Positions 1-7,055 of a DNA stretch of 9,230 bases are shown one piece after another. The notes beneath the pieces are model-generated. The model searched no databases. It was not told where the DNA came from and saw nothing but the letters and a program-made list of their open reading frames with translations. Position 1 is the first letter of the stretch, and each line of letters opens with the position of its first letter. Location: contig JAILBP010000180.1 of NCBI GenBank assembly GCA_024680835.1, positions 1-9,230 on the forward strand, written 5' to 3'. This stretch comes from RGIG6904 sp024680835. Lineage in GTDB: Bacteria > Bacillota > Clostridia > Lachnospirales > Lachnospiraceae. A program made the position numbers and the translations under genes.

Positions 1-1
1 A

Positions 2-417
2 AGTGATCTGAAGGGGGCTTATGATGAATCACTGCCTGCTGACAGAGCTGCCCGTGACGCTCTGATCGGTGAATTGAATATAAATTTGTATTATGCGGTG
101 AAAGAGTACGTTAGTGGTAAGGAGAAGGTCAGAACTACCACCAATGGTCAGAAGCGATTTGGGGATGCACTTGATGCTATCAGCATTTTGGCTTCTTTCA
201 CACCGGGCATGAAACATAATGCAATGAAGCCCTTGGTCTGGAAAAAAATCTGCTACAGAAAAGAGTATCGAAAGCTAACCGGCTCAGAGATAAGATCTAC
301 CTCAATTATGCAAATAACAAAGGTTACAAGCTTTATATGGAACCTGTTGGATCAGGTATCGACAAGAAGCAAAAAGCAGACAGAGGGGGCGGTGAAAGCT
401 CCTGTATAAAAAATTGA
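2..417 (+). pseudogene. 3' part of an unrecognised coding region, probably frameshifted
   Basis: A reading frame is open from the left edge (second base) and runs to a TAA at 407-409. Its first 65-70 residues look like normal soluble protein: charged, helical, with DRAARDALIGELNINLYYAV and VSGKEKVRTTTNGQKRFGDA. After about position 220 that frame becomes less protein-like, while the next frame, open from 220 to a TGA at 415-417, reads naturally (RDKIYLNYANNKGYKLYME, then a lysine- and glycine-rich tail). The simplest reading is one gene whose frame changed by one base near 215-225, so it is either decayed or carries a sequencing error. I do not recognise the family. The start lies outside the window. 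It ends just before the trp promoter and is not part of the trp operon. If the frame is intact, the gene instead ends at 409. I infer the frame change from composition only. Confidence 0.4.
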
Positions 418-425
418 TTTTTTTG

Positions 426-454
426 TTGACACGCATTAAAATCAGTGGCATAAT
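426..454 (+). promoter_or_regulatory. trp operon promoter
   Basis: A perfect -35 TTGACA lies at 426-431, followed by a 17-base spacer and a -10 CATAAT (five of six consensus bases) at 449-454. Transcription should start near 461, just before the T-box Stem I. It is the best vegetative sigma-factor promoter in the window and sits where the T-box leader needs one. Confidence 0.8.
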
Positions 455-460
455 ACGAAA

Positions 461-767
461 ACAAAACAAACCAGTGAAGCGGAAGAAAAAGCATTTTATC
501 GCCGGAGTGACAGATATGGATCTCCACAGCGAGTCCGGGACGGTGGAAGCCGGATGGTATGAGGGGTGCGTGGGTAAAACCCTTATATGGGCCGCTGAGG
601 GCATGGGGAACAGGGAAACCTCAGTATCCGTGACGTGAGGCATGCGTTAATTGCCGGGGATATGTTGGTATCCCGCGAGGAGCACGTTTTTACGTGAATC
701 AAGGTGGCACCGCGGATAGTTTATTCGTCCTTGACAGAAACAGTATATTTCTGTCAGGGATTTTTTT
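461..767 (+). promoter_or_regulatory. Tryptophan-responsive T-box leader
   Basis: This RNA element senses uncharged tRNA and decides whether transcription reaches trpD. Stem I closes with AGCGG (478-482) against CCGCT (592-596). Its far end has the AGCGAG bulge (528-533) and a hairpin loop containing GGTGGAAG between TCCGG (534-538) and CCGGA (550-554). Immediately before the 3' strand of the basal helix is TGG at 588-590, the tryptophan codon, in the place expected for the specifier. A Stem III hairpin (CACGT 683-687, ACGTG 692-696) precedes the conserved T-box AAGGTGGCACCGCGG at 701-715. The antiterminator pairs TCAAGG (699-704) with CCTTGA (729-734). TGGC at 705-708 would pair with an acceptor end GCCA, that is discriminator base G, which fits bacterial tRNA-Trp. 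The T-box class is certain. The specifier assignment rests on position, the discriminator match and the downstream genes. Confidence 0.95.
728..767 (+). terminator. T-box regulated intrinsic terminator
   Basis: A 13-base-pair stem joins TCCTTGACAGAAA (728-740) to TTTCTGTCAGGGA (748-760), with one G-U pair and a seven-base loop, and seven T residues follow (761-767). Bases 729-734 are shared with the antiterminator, so the two structures exclude each other. Without bound uncharged tRNA the terminator should form and stop transcription before trpD. Confidence 0.93.
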
Positions 768-799
768 ATGTATTATTTAAAAAAGAGGAGGATAGCAAG

Positions 800-1816
800 A
801 TGATCAAAGAAGCAATCGTAAAGATCGTGAGCAAGGAGGATTTGAGCTACGATGAGGCCTACGCCGTGATGAATGAGATCATGAGCGGAGAGACCACAGC
901 AACACAGAATGCTGCATTTCTGGCAGCACTTTCCACCAAGAGCGCCAGAGCGGAGACTACCAACGAGATCGCAGGCTGCGCCGCAGCCATGCGAGAGCAC
1001 GCAACCAAGGTTGAGACCGGGATGGATGTGCTGGAGATCGTGGGTACGGGCGGAGATAACGCAGGAAGTTTTAATATCTCCACTACATCAGCGCTTATAG
1101 CGGCAGCAGGCGGTATCAAGGTCGCAAAGCACGGAAACCGTGCAGCCTCATCCCTCTCGGGCACCGCAGACTGTCTCGAGGCACTGGGTGTCAACATCGA
1201 TCAGAGCCCGGAAAAATGTATCGAGCTTTTGAATGAGGTGGGCATGTGCTTCTTCTTTGCACAGAAATATCACACATCCATGAAGTATGTGGGTGCCATA
1301 CGAAGAGAGCTTGGATTCAGGACCGTGTTTAACATACTGGGACCTCTCACAAACCCTGCTTCACCGTCTATGCAGCTTTTAGGTGTTTATGATGAGTACC
1401 TGGTAGAGCCCCTGGCACAGGTTCTGGTAAGCCTCGGCGTTAAGCGCGGTATGGTGGTATACGGCATGGATAAGCTGGATGAGATATCACTGTCAGCACC
1501 CACAAAGATCTGCGAGATAAAAGACGGGTGGTTTAAGACAGTGACAGTCACACCCGAAGATTTCGGTTTTGAACGCTGCAGCAAGGAAGATCTTAAGGGT
1601 GGTTCGCCTTCGGAGAACGCAGACATCACAGTGAACATACTGAAGGGTGAAAAAGGTCATAAGAGAAACGCAGTACTCTTAAACGCCGGCGCGGCTCTCT
1701 ATATCGGAGGCAAGGCAGAGAGTTTTGCGGAGGGTGTCGCTCTTGCGGCAGAGATCATAGATTCAGGCAAGGCTTATGAGACTCTGCAGAGGTTTGTGGA
1801 AGTCAGCAACAGGTGA
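800..1816 (+). CDS. trpD: Anthranilate phosphoribosyltransferase TrpD
   Basis: TrpD transfers the phosphoribosyl group of PRPP to anthranilate, giving phosphoribosylanthranilate, the second committed step of tryptophan synthesis in the cytoplasm. The 338-residue product has the usual length of stand-alone TrpD. A helical N-terminal domain is followed by the PRPP loop GTGGD (residues 82-86), NISTTS (92-97), the anthranilate/PRPP-binding KHGNRAASSLSG (110-121) and a magnesium-binding DE in KLDEISLSAPT. The ATG at 800 is chosen because AGAGGAGG at 784-791 lies eight bases upstream. The frame is open further back into the terminator, but translation from there is unlikely. It is the first gene after the T-box, and its stop overlaps the start region of trpC. 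No glutamine amidotransferase domain is fused to it, so TrpG must come from elsewhere. Confidence 0.97.
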   Translation: MIKEAIVKIVSKEDLSYDEAYAVMNEIMSGETTATQNAAFLAALSTKSARAETTNEIAGCAAAMREHATKVETGMDVLEIVGTGGDNAGSFNISTTSALIAAAGGIKVAKHGNRAASSLSGTADCLEALGVNIDQSPEKCIELLNEVGMCFFFAQKYHTSMKYVGAIRRELGFRTVFNILGPLTNPASPSMQLLGVYDEYLVEPLAQVLVSLGVKRGMVVYGMDKLDEISLSAPTKICEIKDGWFKTVTVTPEDFGFERCSKEDLKGGSPSENADITVNILKGEKGHKRNAVLLNAGAALYIGGKAESFAEGVALAAEIIDSGKAYETLQRFVEVSNR

Positions 1817-1821
1817 AAATG

Positions 1822-2610
1822 ATGGGTACAATATTGGACACTATAGCCGAGCACACGAGAGTCCGTGTGTCTGAGGCAAAAAAGATCAGAAGCACAGATG
1901 AGATAAAACGTGCTGCCTACGCCATGGAAAAGGGGAATTTCGCTTTTGAGCGCGCATTGAAAAAGCAGGATATCGCTTTTATCTGCGAGTGTAAAAAAGC
2001 GTCTCCCTCAAAGGGGATCATAGCAGAAGATTTTCCCTATCTTAAGATTGCCCGTGAGTACGAGGCGGCGGGAGCGGATGCCATATCCGTGCTCACAGAG
2101 CCGGAATGGTTTTTGGGTAGTAACGACTACCTGAGGGAGATAGCAGCGGAAGTAAATATCCCGGTTCTCAGAAAAGATTTCACAGTGGACGAATACATGA
2201 TATATGAGGCAAAGCTCCTGGGAGCTTCGGCTGTATTACTCATAGTATCCATATTGTCTTCGGAGGAGCTTGCGCGTTACATGGCTATCTGCGATGAGCT
2301 GGGGCTGTCGGCTCTGGTGGAGACTCATGATGAGGGAGAGATCGAGACCGCTCTTAATGCAGGTGCACGAGTGATAGGTGTCAATAACAGAAACCTTAAA
2401 GATTTTTCTGTTGACACCGGACTCAGCGCAAAGCTTAGAAAGCTGATCCCTCAGGATGTGGTGTTTGTGTCTGAGAGCGGAGTGAAATCCGCAGATGATA
2501 TAGCAGGGATCAGAGAATTCGGAGCGGACGCCGTTCTGGTGGGAGAGACCCTGATGCGTGCAGAGGATAAGACAGAGAAACTTAACGAACTAAAGGGAGG
2601 CAGAATATGA
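1822..2610 (+). CDS. trpC: Indole-3-glycerol phosphate synthase TrpC
   Basis: TrpC closes the indole ring, converting CdRP (carboxyphenylaminodeoxyribulose phosphate) to indole-3-glycerol phosphate with loss of CO2 and water. The 262-residue product is a single beta/alpha barrel with the family's key residues: ICECKKASPSKG (Glu56 and Lys58), LRKDF (Lys118, the general acid), LVETH (Glu167), GVNNRNL (Asn188) and VSESG (Ser219). There is no TrpF domain fused at the C-terminus. Possible starts are GTG 1813, ATG 1819 and ATG 1822. I prefer 1822 because AGGTGA at 1811-1816 is then at a workable distance, but the choice is not firm. The gene begins within a few bases of the trpD stop and overlaps trpB by four bases (ATGA), so translation is probably coupled. 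Confidence 0.96.
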   Translation: MGTILDTIAEHTRVRVSEAKKIRSTDEIKRAAYAMEKGNFAFERALKKQDIAFICECKKASPSKGIIAEDFPYLKIAREYEAAGADAISVLTEPEWFLGSNDYLREIAAEVNIPVLRKDFTVDEYMIYEAKLLGASAVLLIVSILSSEELARYMAICDELGLSALVETHDEGEIETALNAGARVIGVNNRNLKDFSVDTGLSAKLRKLIPQDVVFVSESGVKSADDIAGIREFGADAVLVGETLMRAEDKTEKLNELKGGRI

Positions 2611-3797
2611 GCAATCCAAAAGGAAGATTCGGTGAACACGGCGGACAGTATATTCCCGAAACATTGATGAACGCTGTGATAGAGCTGGAAGAGGCATATG
2701 AGAAATACAAAAAAGATCCGGAATTCAATGCGGAGCTTACGGCGCTTTTCAATGATTATGCCGGAAGACCTTCGAGGCTTTATTATGCGGCAAAGATGAC
2801 AGAGGATCTGGGCGGAGCTAAGATATATCTGAAGCGGGAGGATCTCAATCACACCGGATCGCATAAGATCAATAACGTTTTAGGACAGGCTCTTCTTGCT
2901 AAAAAGATGGGAAAGACCAGACTCATCGCTGAGACCGGCGCAGGTCAGCACGGAGTGGCAACAGCCACTGCAGCGGCTCTCATGGGTATGGAGTGCGTTG
3001 TGTTCATGGGCGAGGAAGATACAAAAAGACAGGCGCTGAATGTTTACCGTATGCGCCTTCTGGGGGCGGAGGTCATACCTGTCACCACAGGTACCGCTAC
3101 CCTTAAGGATGCGGTTTCGGAGGCCATGAGAGAGTGGACGCGCAGGATAGCTGATACTCATTACTGTCTCGGCTCCGTGATGGGACCCCATCCTTTCCCC
3201 ACTATAGTGAGGGATTTCCAGTCTGTGATCTCCAAAGAGATCAAGGCTCAGATGCTGGAAAAAGAAGGGAAGCTTCCGGATGCGGTGATCGCATGTGTTG
3301 GCGGAGGCTCGAATGCCATGGGAAGCTTCTATAATTTCATAGAGGACAAAGAGGTGCGTCTCATAGGCTGTGAAGCAGCCGGAAGAGGCATAGATACCTT
3401 TGAGACTGCAGCCACCATATCAACCGGAAGATCGGGTATCTTCCATGGAATGAAGTCATATTTTTGCCAGGATAAGTTCGGTCAGATAGCGCCGGTTTAT
3501 TCTATTTCCGCGGGACTGGATTATCCGGGCATAGGACCTGAACATGCCTATCTTCACGATATCGGAAGAGCTGAATACGTGCCTGTGACAGATGATGAAG
3601 CGGTTAATGCTTTTGAGTATCTTTCGAAGACCGAGGGTATAATACCCGCTATAGAGTCGGCGCACGCAGTGGCTTATGCCATGAAGATCGCAAAGGAATA
3701 CACACCGGACAAGACAATAGTCATCACCATATCCGGAAGAGGCGACAAGGACTGCGCTGCAATTGCAAGGTACAGAGGGGAGGATATCCATGAGTAA
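2607..3797 (+). CDS. trpB: Tryptophan synthase beta chain TrpB
   Basis: TrpB is the PLP-dependent half of tryptophan synthase. It joins indole, channelled from TrpA, to L-serine to make L-tryptophan. The 396-residue product is full length and of the common TrpB1 type. It starts with the typical GRFGEHGGQYIPETL and has the PLP lysine in NHTGSHKINN (Lys87) and the catalytic glutamate in AETGAGQHG (Glu109), with the same numbering as the Salmonella enzyme. The phosphate-binding GGGSNAMG loop and a C-terminal SGRGDKD are also present. GGGAGG at 2595-2600 lies six bases before the ATG, which overlaps the trpC stop. The last codons overlap trpA by eight bases, consistent with equal production of the alpha2beta2 complex. 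Confidence 0.98.
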   Translation: MSNPKGRFGEHGGQYIPETLMNAVIELEEAYEKYKKDPEFNAELTALFNDYAGRPSRLYYAAKMTEDLGGAKIYLKREDLNHTGSHKINNVLGQALLAKKMGKTRLIAETGAGQHGVATATAAALMGMECVVFMGEEDTKRQALNVYRMRLLGAEVIPVTTGTATLKDAVSEAMREWTRRIADTHYCLGSVMGPHPFPTIVRDFQSVISKEIKAQMLEKEGKLPDAVIACVGGGSNAMGSFYNFIEDKEVRLIGCEAAGRGIDTFETAATISTGRSGIFHGMKSYFCQDKFGQIAPVYSISAGLDYPGIGPEHAYLHDIGRAEYVPVTDDEAVNAFEYLSKTEGIIPAIESAHAVAYAMKIAKEYTPDKTIVITISGRGDKDCAAIARYRGEDIHE

Positions 3798-4566
3798 TAT
3801 AGGAAAAGCTTTTGAGAACGGAAAGGCATTTATCGCCTTTATTACATGCGGTGATCCGGATCTGGAGACTACCAAAGACATAATACGCGAAACCGCTGCA
3901 AACGGAGCGGATCTTATAGAGCTTGGCATTCCCTTTTCCGATCCCACCGCAGAGGGCCCAGTGATACAGGCTGCCAACGAGAGAGCCTTAAAGGGCGGAG
4001 TCACAACGGACAAGATCTTCGATATGGTGCGTGAGATCAGAAGTGATATAAAGATTCCTTTTGTTTTCATGACCTATGCAAATGTGGTATACTCCTATGA
4101 TGCGGATAAGTTTATTTCCACATGTAAAGAGATAGGTATAGACGGGCTGATCTTACCGGATCTTCCTTTTGAGGAAAAGGAGGAGTTCGCTCCGGTCTGT
4201 TCAGAATACGGAGTGGATCTCATATCCCTTGTGGCACCCACCTCAGAGCAGAGAGTTGCCATGATAGCGGAGAAAGCAGAAGGCTTTTTGTACATCGTAT
4301 CTAGTCTCGGTGTCACGGGAACCAGAAGCGTTATAGACTCAGACCTTGGCTCCATCATCAAAACCGTAAGGGAGAACACAACGGTTCCATGCGCCATAGG
4401 GTTCGGGATTTCAACTCCGGAACAGGCTGCACAGATGGCATCCATATCGGATGGCGCCATCGTCGGCAGTGCCATCATCAAGATCATGGAAAAATACGGC
4501 AAGGATTCTCCGCGGTACGTGGGTGAATATGTTAAGAGCATGAAGGATGCCATAAGAGGACTGTAA
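3790..4566 (+). CDS. trpA: Tryptophan synthase alpha chain TrpA
   Basis: TrpA cleaves indole-3-glycerol phosphate to glyceraldehyde-3-phosphate and indole, which passes through the tunnel to TrpB. The 258-residue product is a complete beta/alpha barrel with FITCGDP near the N-terminus, the catalytic glutamate in IELGIPFSDP (Glu44, equivalent to E. coli Glu49), the FMTYANVV strand, LPDLPFEE, and the phosphate-binding GFGIS and GAIVGSAI segments. The second acidic catalytic position (E. coli Asp60) is Glu55 in TAEGP instead of the classical ADGP. I recall this form from clostridial TrpA proteins, so it is probably functional. The ATG at 3790 has GAGGGGAGG at 3775-3783, and an upstream in-frame ATG at 3763 would give an unsupported nine-residue extension. 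It overlaps the trpB stop. Confidence 0.97.
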   Translation: MSNIGKAFENGKAFIAFITCGDPDLETTKDIIRETAANGADLIELGIPFSDPTAEGPVIQAANERALKGGVTTDKIFDMVREIRSDIKIPFVFMTYANVVYSYDADKFISTCKEIGIDGLILPDLPFEEKEEFAPVCSEYGVDLISLVAPTSEQRVAMIAEKAEGFLYIVSSLGVTGTRSVIDSDLGSIIKTVRENTTVPCAIGFGISTPEQAAQMASISDGAIVGSAIIKIMEKYGKDSPRYVGEYVKSMKDAIRGL

Positions 4567-4609
4567 GATCATTCCGTAGTAGATTATTTACGGGAAAAAG
4601 AGGGCAGAG

Positions 4610-5557
4610 ATGTCGAACGGGATCATAGTATTTCAGAAAATGATAGTGTTGCTCACCATGATGATGGTGGGCTTCTTTTCTTACAAAAAAAGACTGTTAA
4701 ACAAAGAGGCGTGTAAACATCTGTCTAAGCTGGTGGTCAATATCTTAAATCCACTGTTACTGATAGATGGTGTCATCGGAAAAGAAAGCGGCGGAAATGT
4801 AACACTTGTATGGCTGAACATACTGATGGTGGTGGTATATTTTCTGTTGCTTTTTGTTTTGGGATTCCCGGTGGTGAAGCTGTTGGGAATAGAAAAAAAT
4901 AAGACTGCGGTGTACAGGGTCATGCTGATGTTTTCCAATGTGGGATTTATGGGTATTCCTGTGATAACGGGGCTGTACGGCAGTGATTCCACTGTATACA
5001 TCGTGTTTTATATGATAGGATATAATGTCATGCTTTATACATACGGCATACATCTTGTGCGAAAAGGAAACGGGGAAGGTGAGCAGAAGGGTGTGGGAAG
5101 CCTTACCGATTCACTCAAAAAGATAATAAATCCCGGAGTTATAGCCTGTGTTGTGGCAATCCTTATATTCGCATTCCATCCGCCTGTGCCGGGACCTGTA
5201 GCCGATATCATAACCGGTCTGGGGCAGCCCGCCGTTCCGCTGTCCATGATATTGATCGGCGCATCCATGGCAGAACAGAATTTTAAGGAGATCATCACCG
5301 GAAAGAGAATGTATGCTTTCCTGTCACTGCGGCTTCTGATCATACCGATACTGGCTGCGCTTGCTGTTTCGGCATTGCATCTGGACAGACAGGTCATGGG
5401 CGTTTTCGGTCTGATGCTGGCGATGCCAGTGGGCAGTATCGTGGTGCTGATAGCCACAGATCAGGGGGCGGACGAAAAACTGTGCACCAGGGGATGCGTA
5501 TTGTCCACTTTATTTTCGGTGCTGACTATACCTGTTGTGGCAATGTTTTTGCCGTAG
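4610..5557 (+). CDS. AEC-family (auxin efflux carrier-like) transporter
   Basis: This is a 315-residue integral membrane protein with about ten hydrophobic segments in two halves, separated by a charged cytoplasmic stretch (RKGNGEGEQKGVGSL, about residues 150-165). That is the layout of the AEC family, which includes bacterial malate/malonate-type permeases and plant auxin carriers. Typical segments are the N-terminal KRLLNKEACKHLSKLVVNIL, MFSNVGFMGIPVI in the middle, GQPAVPLSMILIGASMAEQN in the second half, and LAMPVGSIVVLIA near the end. The substrate cannot be read from the sequence. It starts 43 bases after trpA with AGAGGG at 4599-4604 and no terminator between, so it is probably on the trp transcript. 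That suggests, but does not show, a substrate related to tryptophan or an indole. Confidence 0.9.
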   Translation: MSNGIIVFQKMIVLLTMMMVGFFSYKKRLLNKEACKHLSKLVVNILNPLLLIDGVIGKESGGNVTLVWLNILMVVVYFLLLFVLGFPVVKLLGIEKNKTAVYRVMLMFSNVGFMGIPVITGLYGSDSTVYIVFYMIGYNVMLYTYGIHLVRKGNGEGEQKGVGSLTDSLKKIINPGVIACVVAILIFAFHPPVPGPVADIITGLGQPAVPLSMILIGASMAEQNFKEIITGKRMYAFLSLRLLIIPILAALAVSALHLDRQVMGVFGLMLAMPVGSIVVLIATDQGADEKLCTRGCVLSTLFSVLTIPVVAMFLP

Positions 5558-5570
5558 TTGAGGAGATACA

Positions 5571-6437
5571 ATGCTACTGAATGAATATCTGCGTAGACAA
5601 TTCGGATGCAAAGTATATAAGATTGCGCTGAACGGCGGTTTCACCTGCCCAAACCGCGACGGCACCGTCGATACGAGAGGGTGCATTTTCTGCTCGACCG
5701 GTGGCAGCGGAGAGTTTGCCGGGGACGTTACCCTTAGTATCCGCGATCAGATAGAAGCAGGCAAAAAGCTGTTGTCCGCTAAGATAAAAGATGGTAAATA
5801 CATAGCCTATTTTCAGGCTTACACAGGCACATATGCGGATGTTGAAAGATTGAGAAGATTATATACCGAAGCGATAGAACACGAGGATATTGCGGTATTG
5901 TCCATCGCCACGAGACCGGATTGTCTGGACGGGGATATTTTGGAGCTTTTAGGTGAGCTCAACAGGATAAAACCTGTGTGGATCGAGCTGGGGCTTCAGA
6001 CAATACATCCGGAAACAGCGGAGTATATCCGTCGCGGTTATAAGCTCAGTGTTTATGATGAGGCGGTAAGGAGCTTAAGAAAGCGGGGGATCGAGGTGAT
6101 CACCCATGTGATCTTAGGGCTTCCCGGTGAGACGCCGGAAGATATGATAAAAACAGTTCAATATGTTTGCGACAGCGGAGCGACCGGCATAAAGCTGCAG
6201 CTGCTGCATGTATTAAAGGGCACGGATCTGGCGTCGGATTACGAGGCCGGAAAGTTCGATGTTTTGACAGAGGATGAATATATTGATATTCTAAAGAGGT
6301 GTGTTGAGATCATACCTGAAGACATGGTGATCCACAGACTTACCGGTGACGGTGATAAAAAGCTTCTCATCGCGCCCCTGTGGAGCGGTGATAAGAAACA
6401 TGTCATAAACAGGATACAGAGAGAAGTACTGTCATGA
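5571..6437 (+). CDS. TIGR01212-family radical SAM protein (YtqA/YhcC-like)
   Basis: The 288-residue product is a small radical SAM enzyme related to the catalytic domain of Elp3. The iron-sulfur ligands are Cys26, Cys38 and Cys41 in FTCPNRDG followed by RGCIFC, the spaced C-x11-C-x2-C arrangement of this family instead of the classical CxxxCxxC. YFQAYTGTY, IATRPDCL, IELGLQTIH, HVILGLPGET and LQLLHVLKGTDL are all typical family stretches. E. coli YhcC and B. subtilis YtqA belong here. As I recall, YtqA has been linked to side-chain processing of wobble uridine in tRNA (named MnmL), but I cannot confirm that role for this copy. GAGGAGA at 5560-5566 supports the ATG at 5571, 13 bases after the transporter stop. 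The partner methyltransferase (YtqB/MnmM) is not next to it. Confidence 0.92.
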   Translation: MLLNEYLRRQFGCKVYKIALNGGFTCPNRDGTVDTRGCIFCSTGGSGEFAGDVTLSIRDQIEAGKKLLSAKIKDGKYIAYFQAYTGTYADVERLRRLYTEAIEHEDIAVLSIATRPDCLDGDILELLGELNRIKPVWIELGLQTIHPETAEYIRRGYKLSVYDEAVRSLRKRGIEVITHVILGLPGETPEDMIKTVQYVCDSGATGIKLQLLHVLKGTDLASDYEAGKFDVLTEDEYIDILKRCVEIIPEDMVIHRLTGDGDKKLLIAPLWSGDKKHVINRIQREVLS

Positions 6438-6462
6438 CGAAGTCATGATCCGAAAGTTTTTT
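6432..6462 (+). terminator. Possible weak terminator after the radical SAM gene
   Basis: A perfect seven-base inverted repeat, TCATGAC (6432-6438) and GTCATGA (6442-6448) with a three-base loop, contains the stop codon of the radical SAM gene. Six T residues at 6457-6462 follow, but eight bases separate them from the stem, which is AT-rich. This is a poor intrinsic terminator at best, and read-through into the lipoprotein gene is likely. Confidence 0.3.
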
Positions 6463-6485
6463 GGTGAGATACCCGGTGGTGAAAA

Positions 6486-6554
6486 ATGAAGATATGTACA
6501 TACGGAAACCTAAGTGCGGATACAGTGATTATTCCGGCTGATTGTGAACAGTGA
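6486..6554 (+). CDS. Possible 22-residue micro-ORF
   Basis: A short frame, starting ATG at 6486 behind GGTGGTG (6475-6481) and ending TGA at 6552-6554, encodes 22 residues beginning MKICTYGNLSADTV and ending PADCEQ. It lies between the radical SAM gene and the lipoprotein gene. I recognise no family. It could be a leader peptide, the remnant of a longer gene, or chance. The only support is the start signal and its position. Confidence 0.2.
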   Translation: MKICTYGNLSADTVIIPADCEQ

Positions 6555-6578
6555 GTTATGATCGGGAAAGTGGAGAAT

Positions 6579-6986
6579 ATGAAGGGAAAACTGACAGTTA
6601 TATTGATCTGCCTGGGGCTGGCATTCATACTATGTGCATGTACGGTCCGTTCTGACAAGCAGATCAGTGAGGATGAGATCAAAGCCAGAAAAGAGCTGTT
6701 TGAAAACTATCTGGCCCAAAAGTATCCGGACGAGACATTCACGGTGAAGGTCTGGCAGGAGTATGCGAAAGAGACCGGTGGTGCCGGACTGCCGGATTAT
6801 GAGGGATATGTTTTCAGACAGGTTGTGATAGATTCGAAAGGCAACTGTTTTATGGTCTTTCCCGGGGATCACGGTTCCTGCACAGATGATTATCAAAAGG
6901 TTCTGGACGGTTGGGTCCATTACAATGAAAAAGGCCAGCATGTGGTATATGATGATGACGGTAATATCATATCGGAGTACTACTGA
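6579..6986 (+). CDS. Small predicted lipoprotein of unknown function
   Basis: The 135-residue product starts with a typical lipoprotein signal: MKGK, a hydrophobic core (LTVILICLGLAFIL) and a lipobox L-C-A-C with Cys21 as the predicted lipidated residue. It should therefore be exported and anchored to the outer face of the membrane. The mature part has a charged helix (about residues 30-50, KARKELFENYLAQKYP) and then short beta-like segments with many aromatic and acidic residues (DYEGYVFRQVVIDSKGN, DGWVHYNEKG), ending in EYY. I do not recognise a family and see no catalytic motif. I chose the ATG at 6579 because the signal peptide then begins normally, though GTGGAG at 6570-6575 is close. 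An upstream in-frame ATG at 6558 would add seven residues. It may be read from the upstream genes or a local promoter. Confidence 0.7.
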   Translation: MKGKLTVILICLGLAFILCACTVRSDKQISEDEIKARKELFENYLAQKYPDETFTVKVWQEYAKETGGAGLPDYEGYVFRQVVIDSKGNCFMVFPGDHGSCTDDYQKVLDGWVHYNEKGQHVVYDDDGNIISEYY

Positions 6987-7005
6987 ACCGTGGCCGGATC
7001 TGAGG

Positions 7006-7055
7006 GTTTTTCAATTGATGTTCATCGATATTGGTAATTGTCACTATTGAAAAAC
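7006..7055. repeat. Inverted repeat upstream of rnpB
   Basis: GTTTTTCAAT (7006-7015) and ATTGAAAAAC (7046-7055) are exact reverse complements separated by 30 bases. The right arm contains the likely -35 element of rnpB. The stem is AT-rich and is not followed by a T run, so it does not look like a terminator. It could be a protein-binding palindrome or chance in AT-rich DNA. Confidence 0.4.

Noticed and set aside
414..638. Open frame of 74 codons in the trp leader
   Set aside because: It lies wholly over the trp promoter and T-box Stem I/II structures, has no ribosome binding site and reads like no protein.
704..799. N-terminal extension of trpD starting in the T-box
   Set aside because: It would translate the terminator hairpin. 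The ATG at 800 has a strong ribosome binding site and gives normal TrpD length.
1813..1821. GTG 1813 or ATG 1819 as the trpC start
   Set aside because: AGGTGA at 1811-1816 overlaps or sits too close to these codons. ATG 1822 has better spacing, but the alternatives stay possible.
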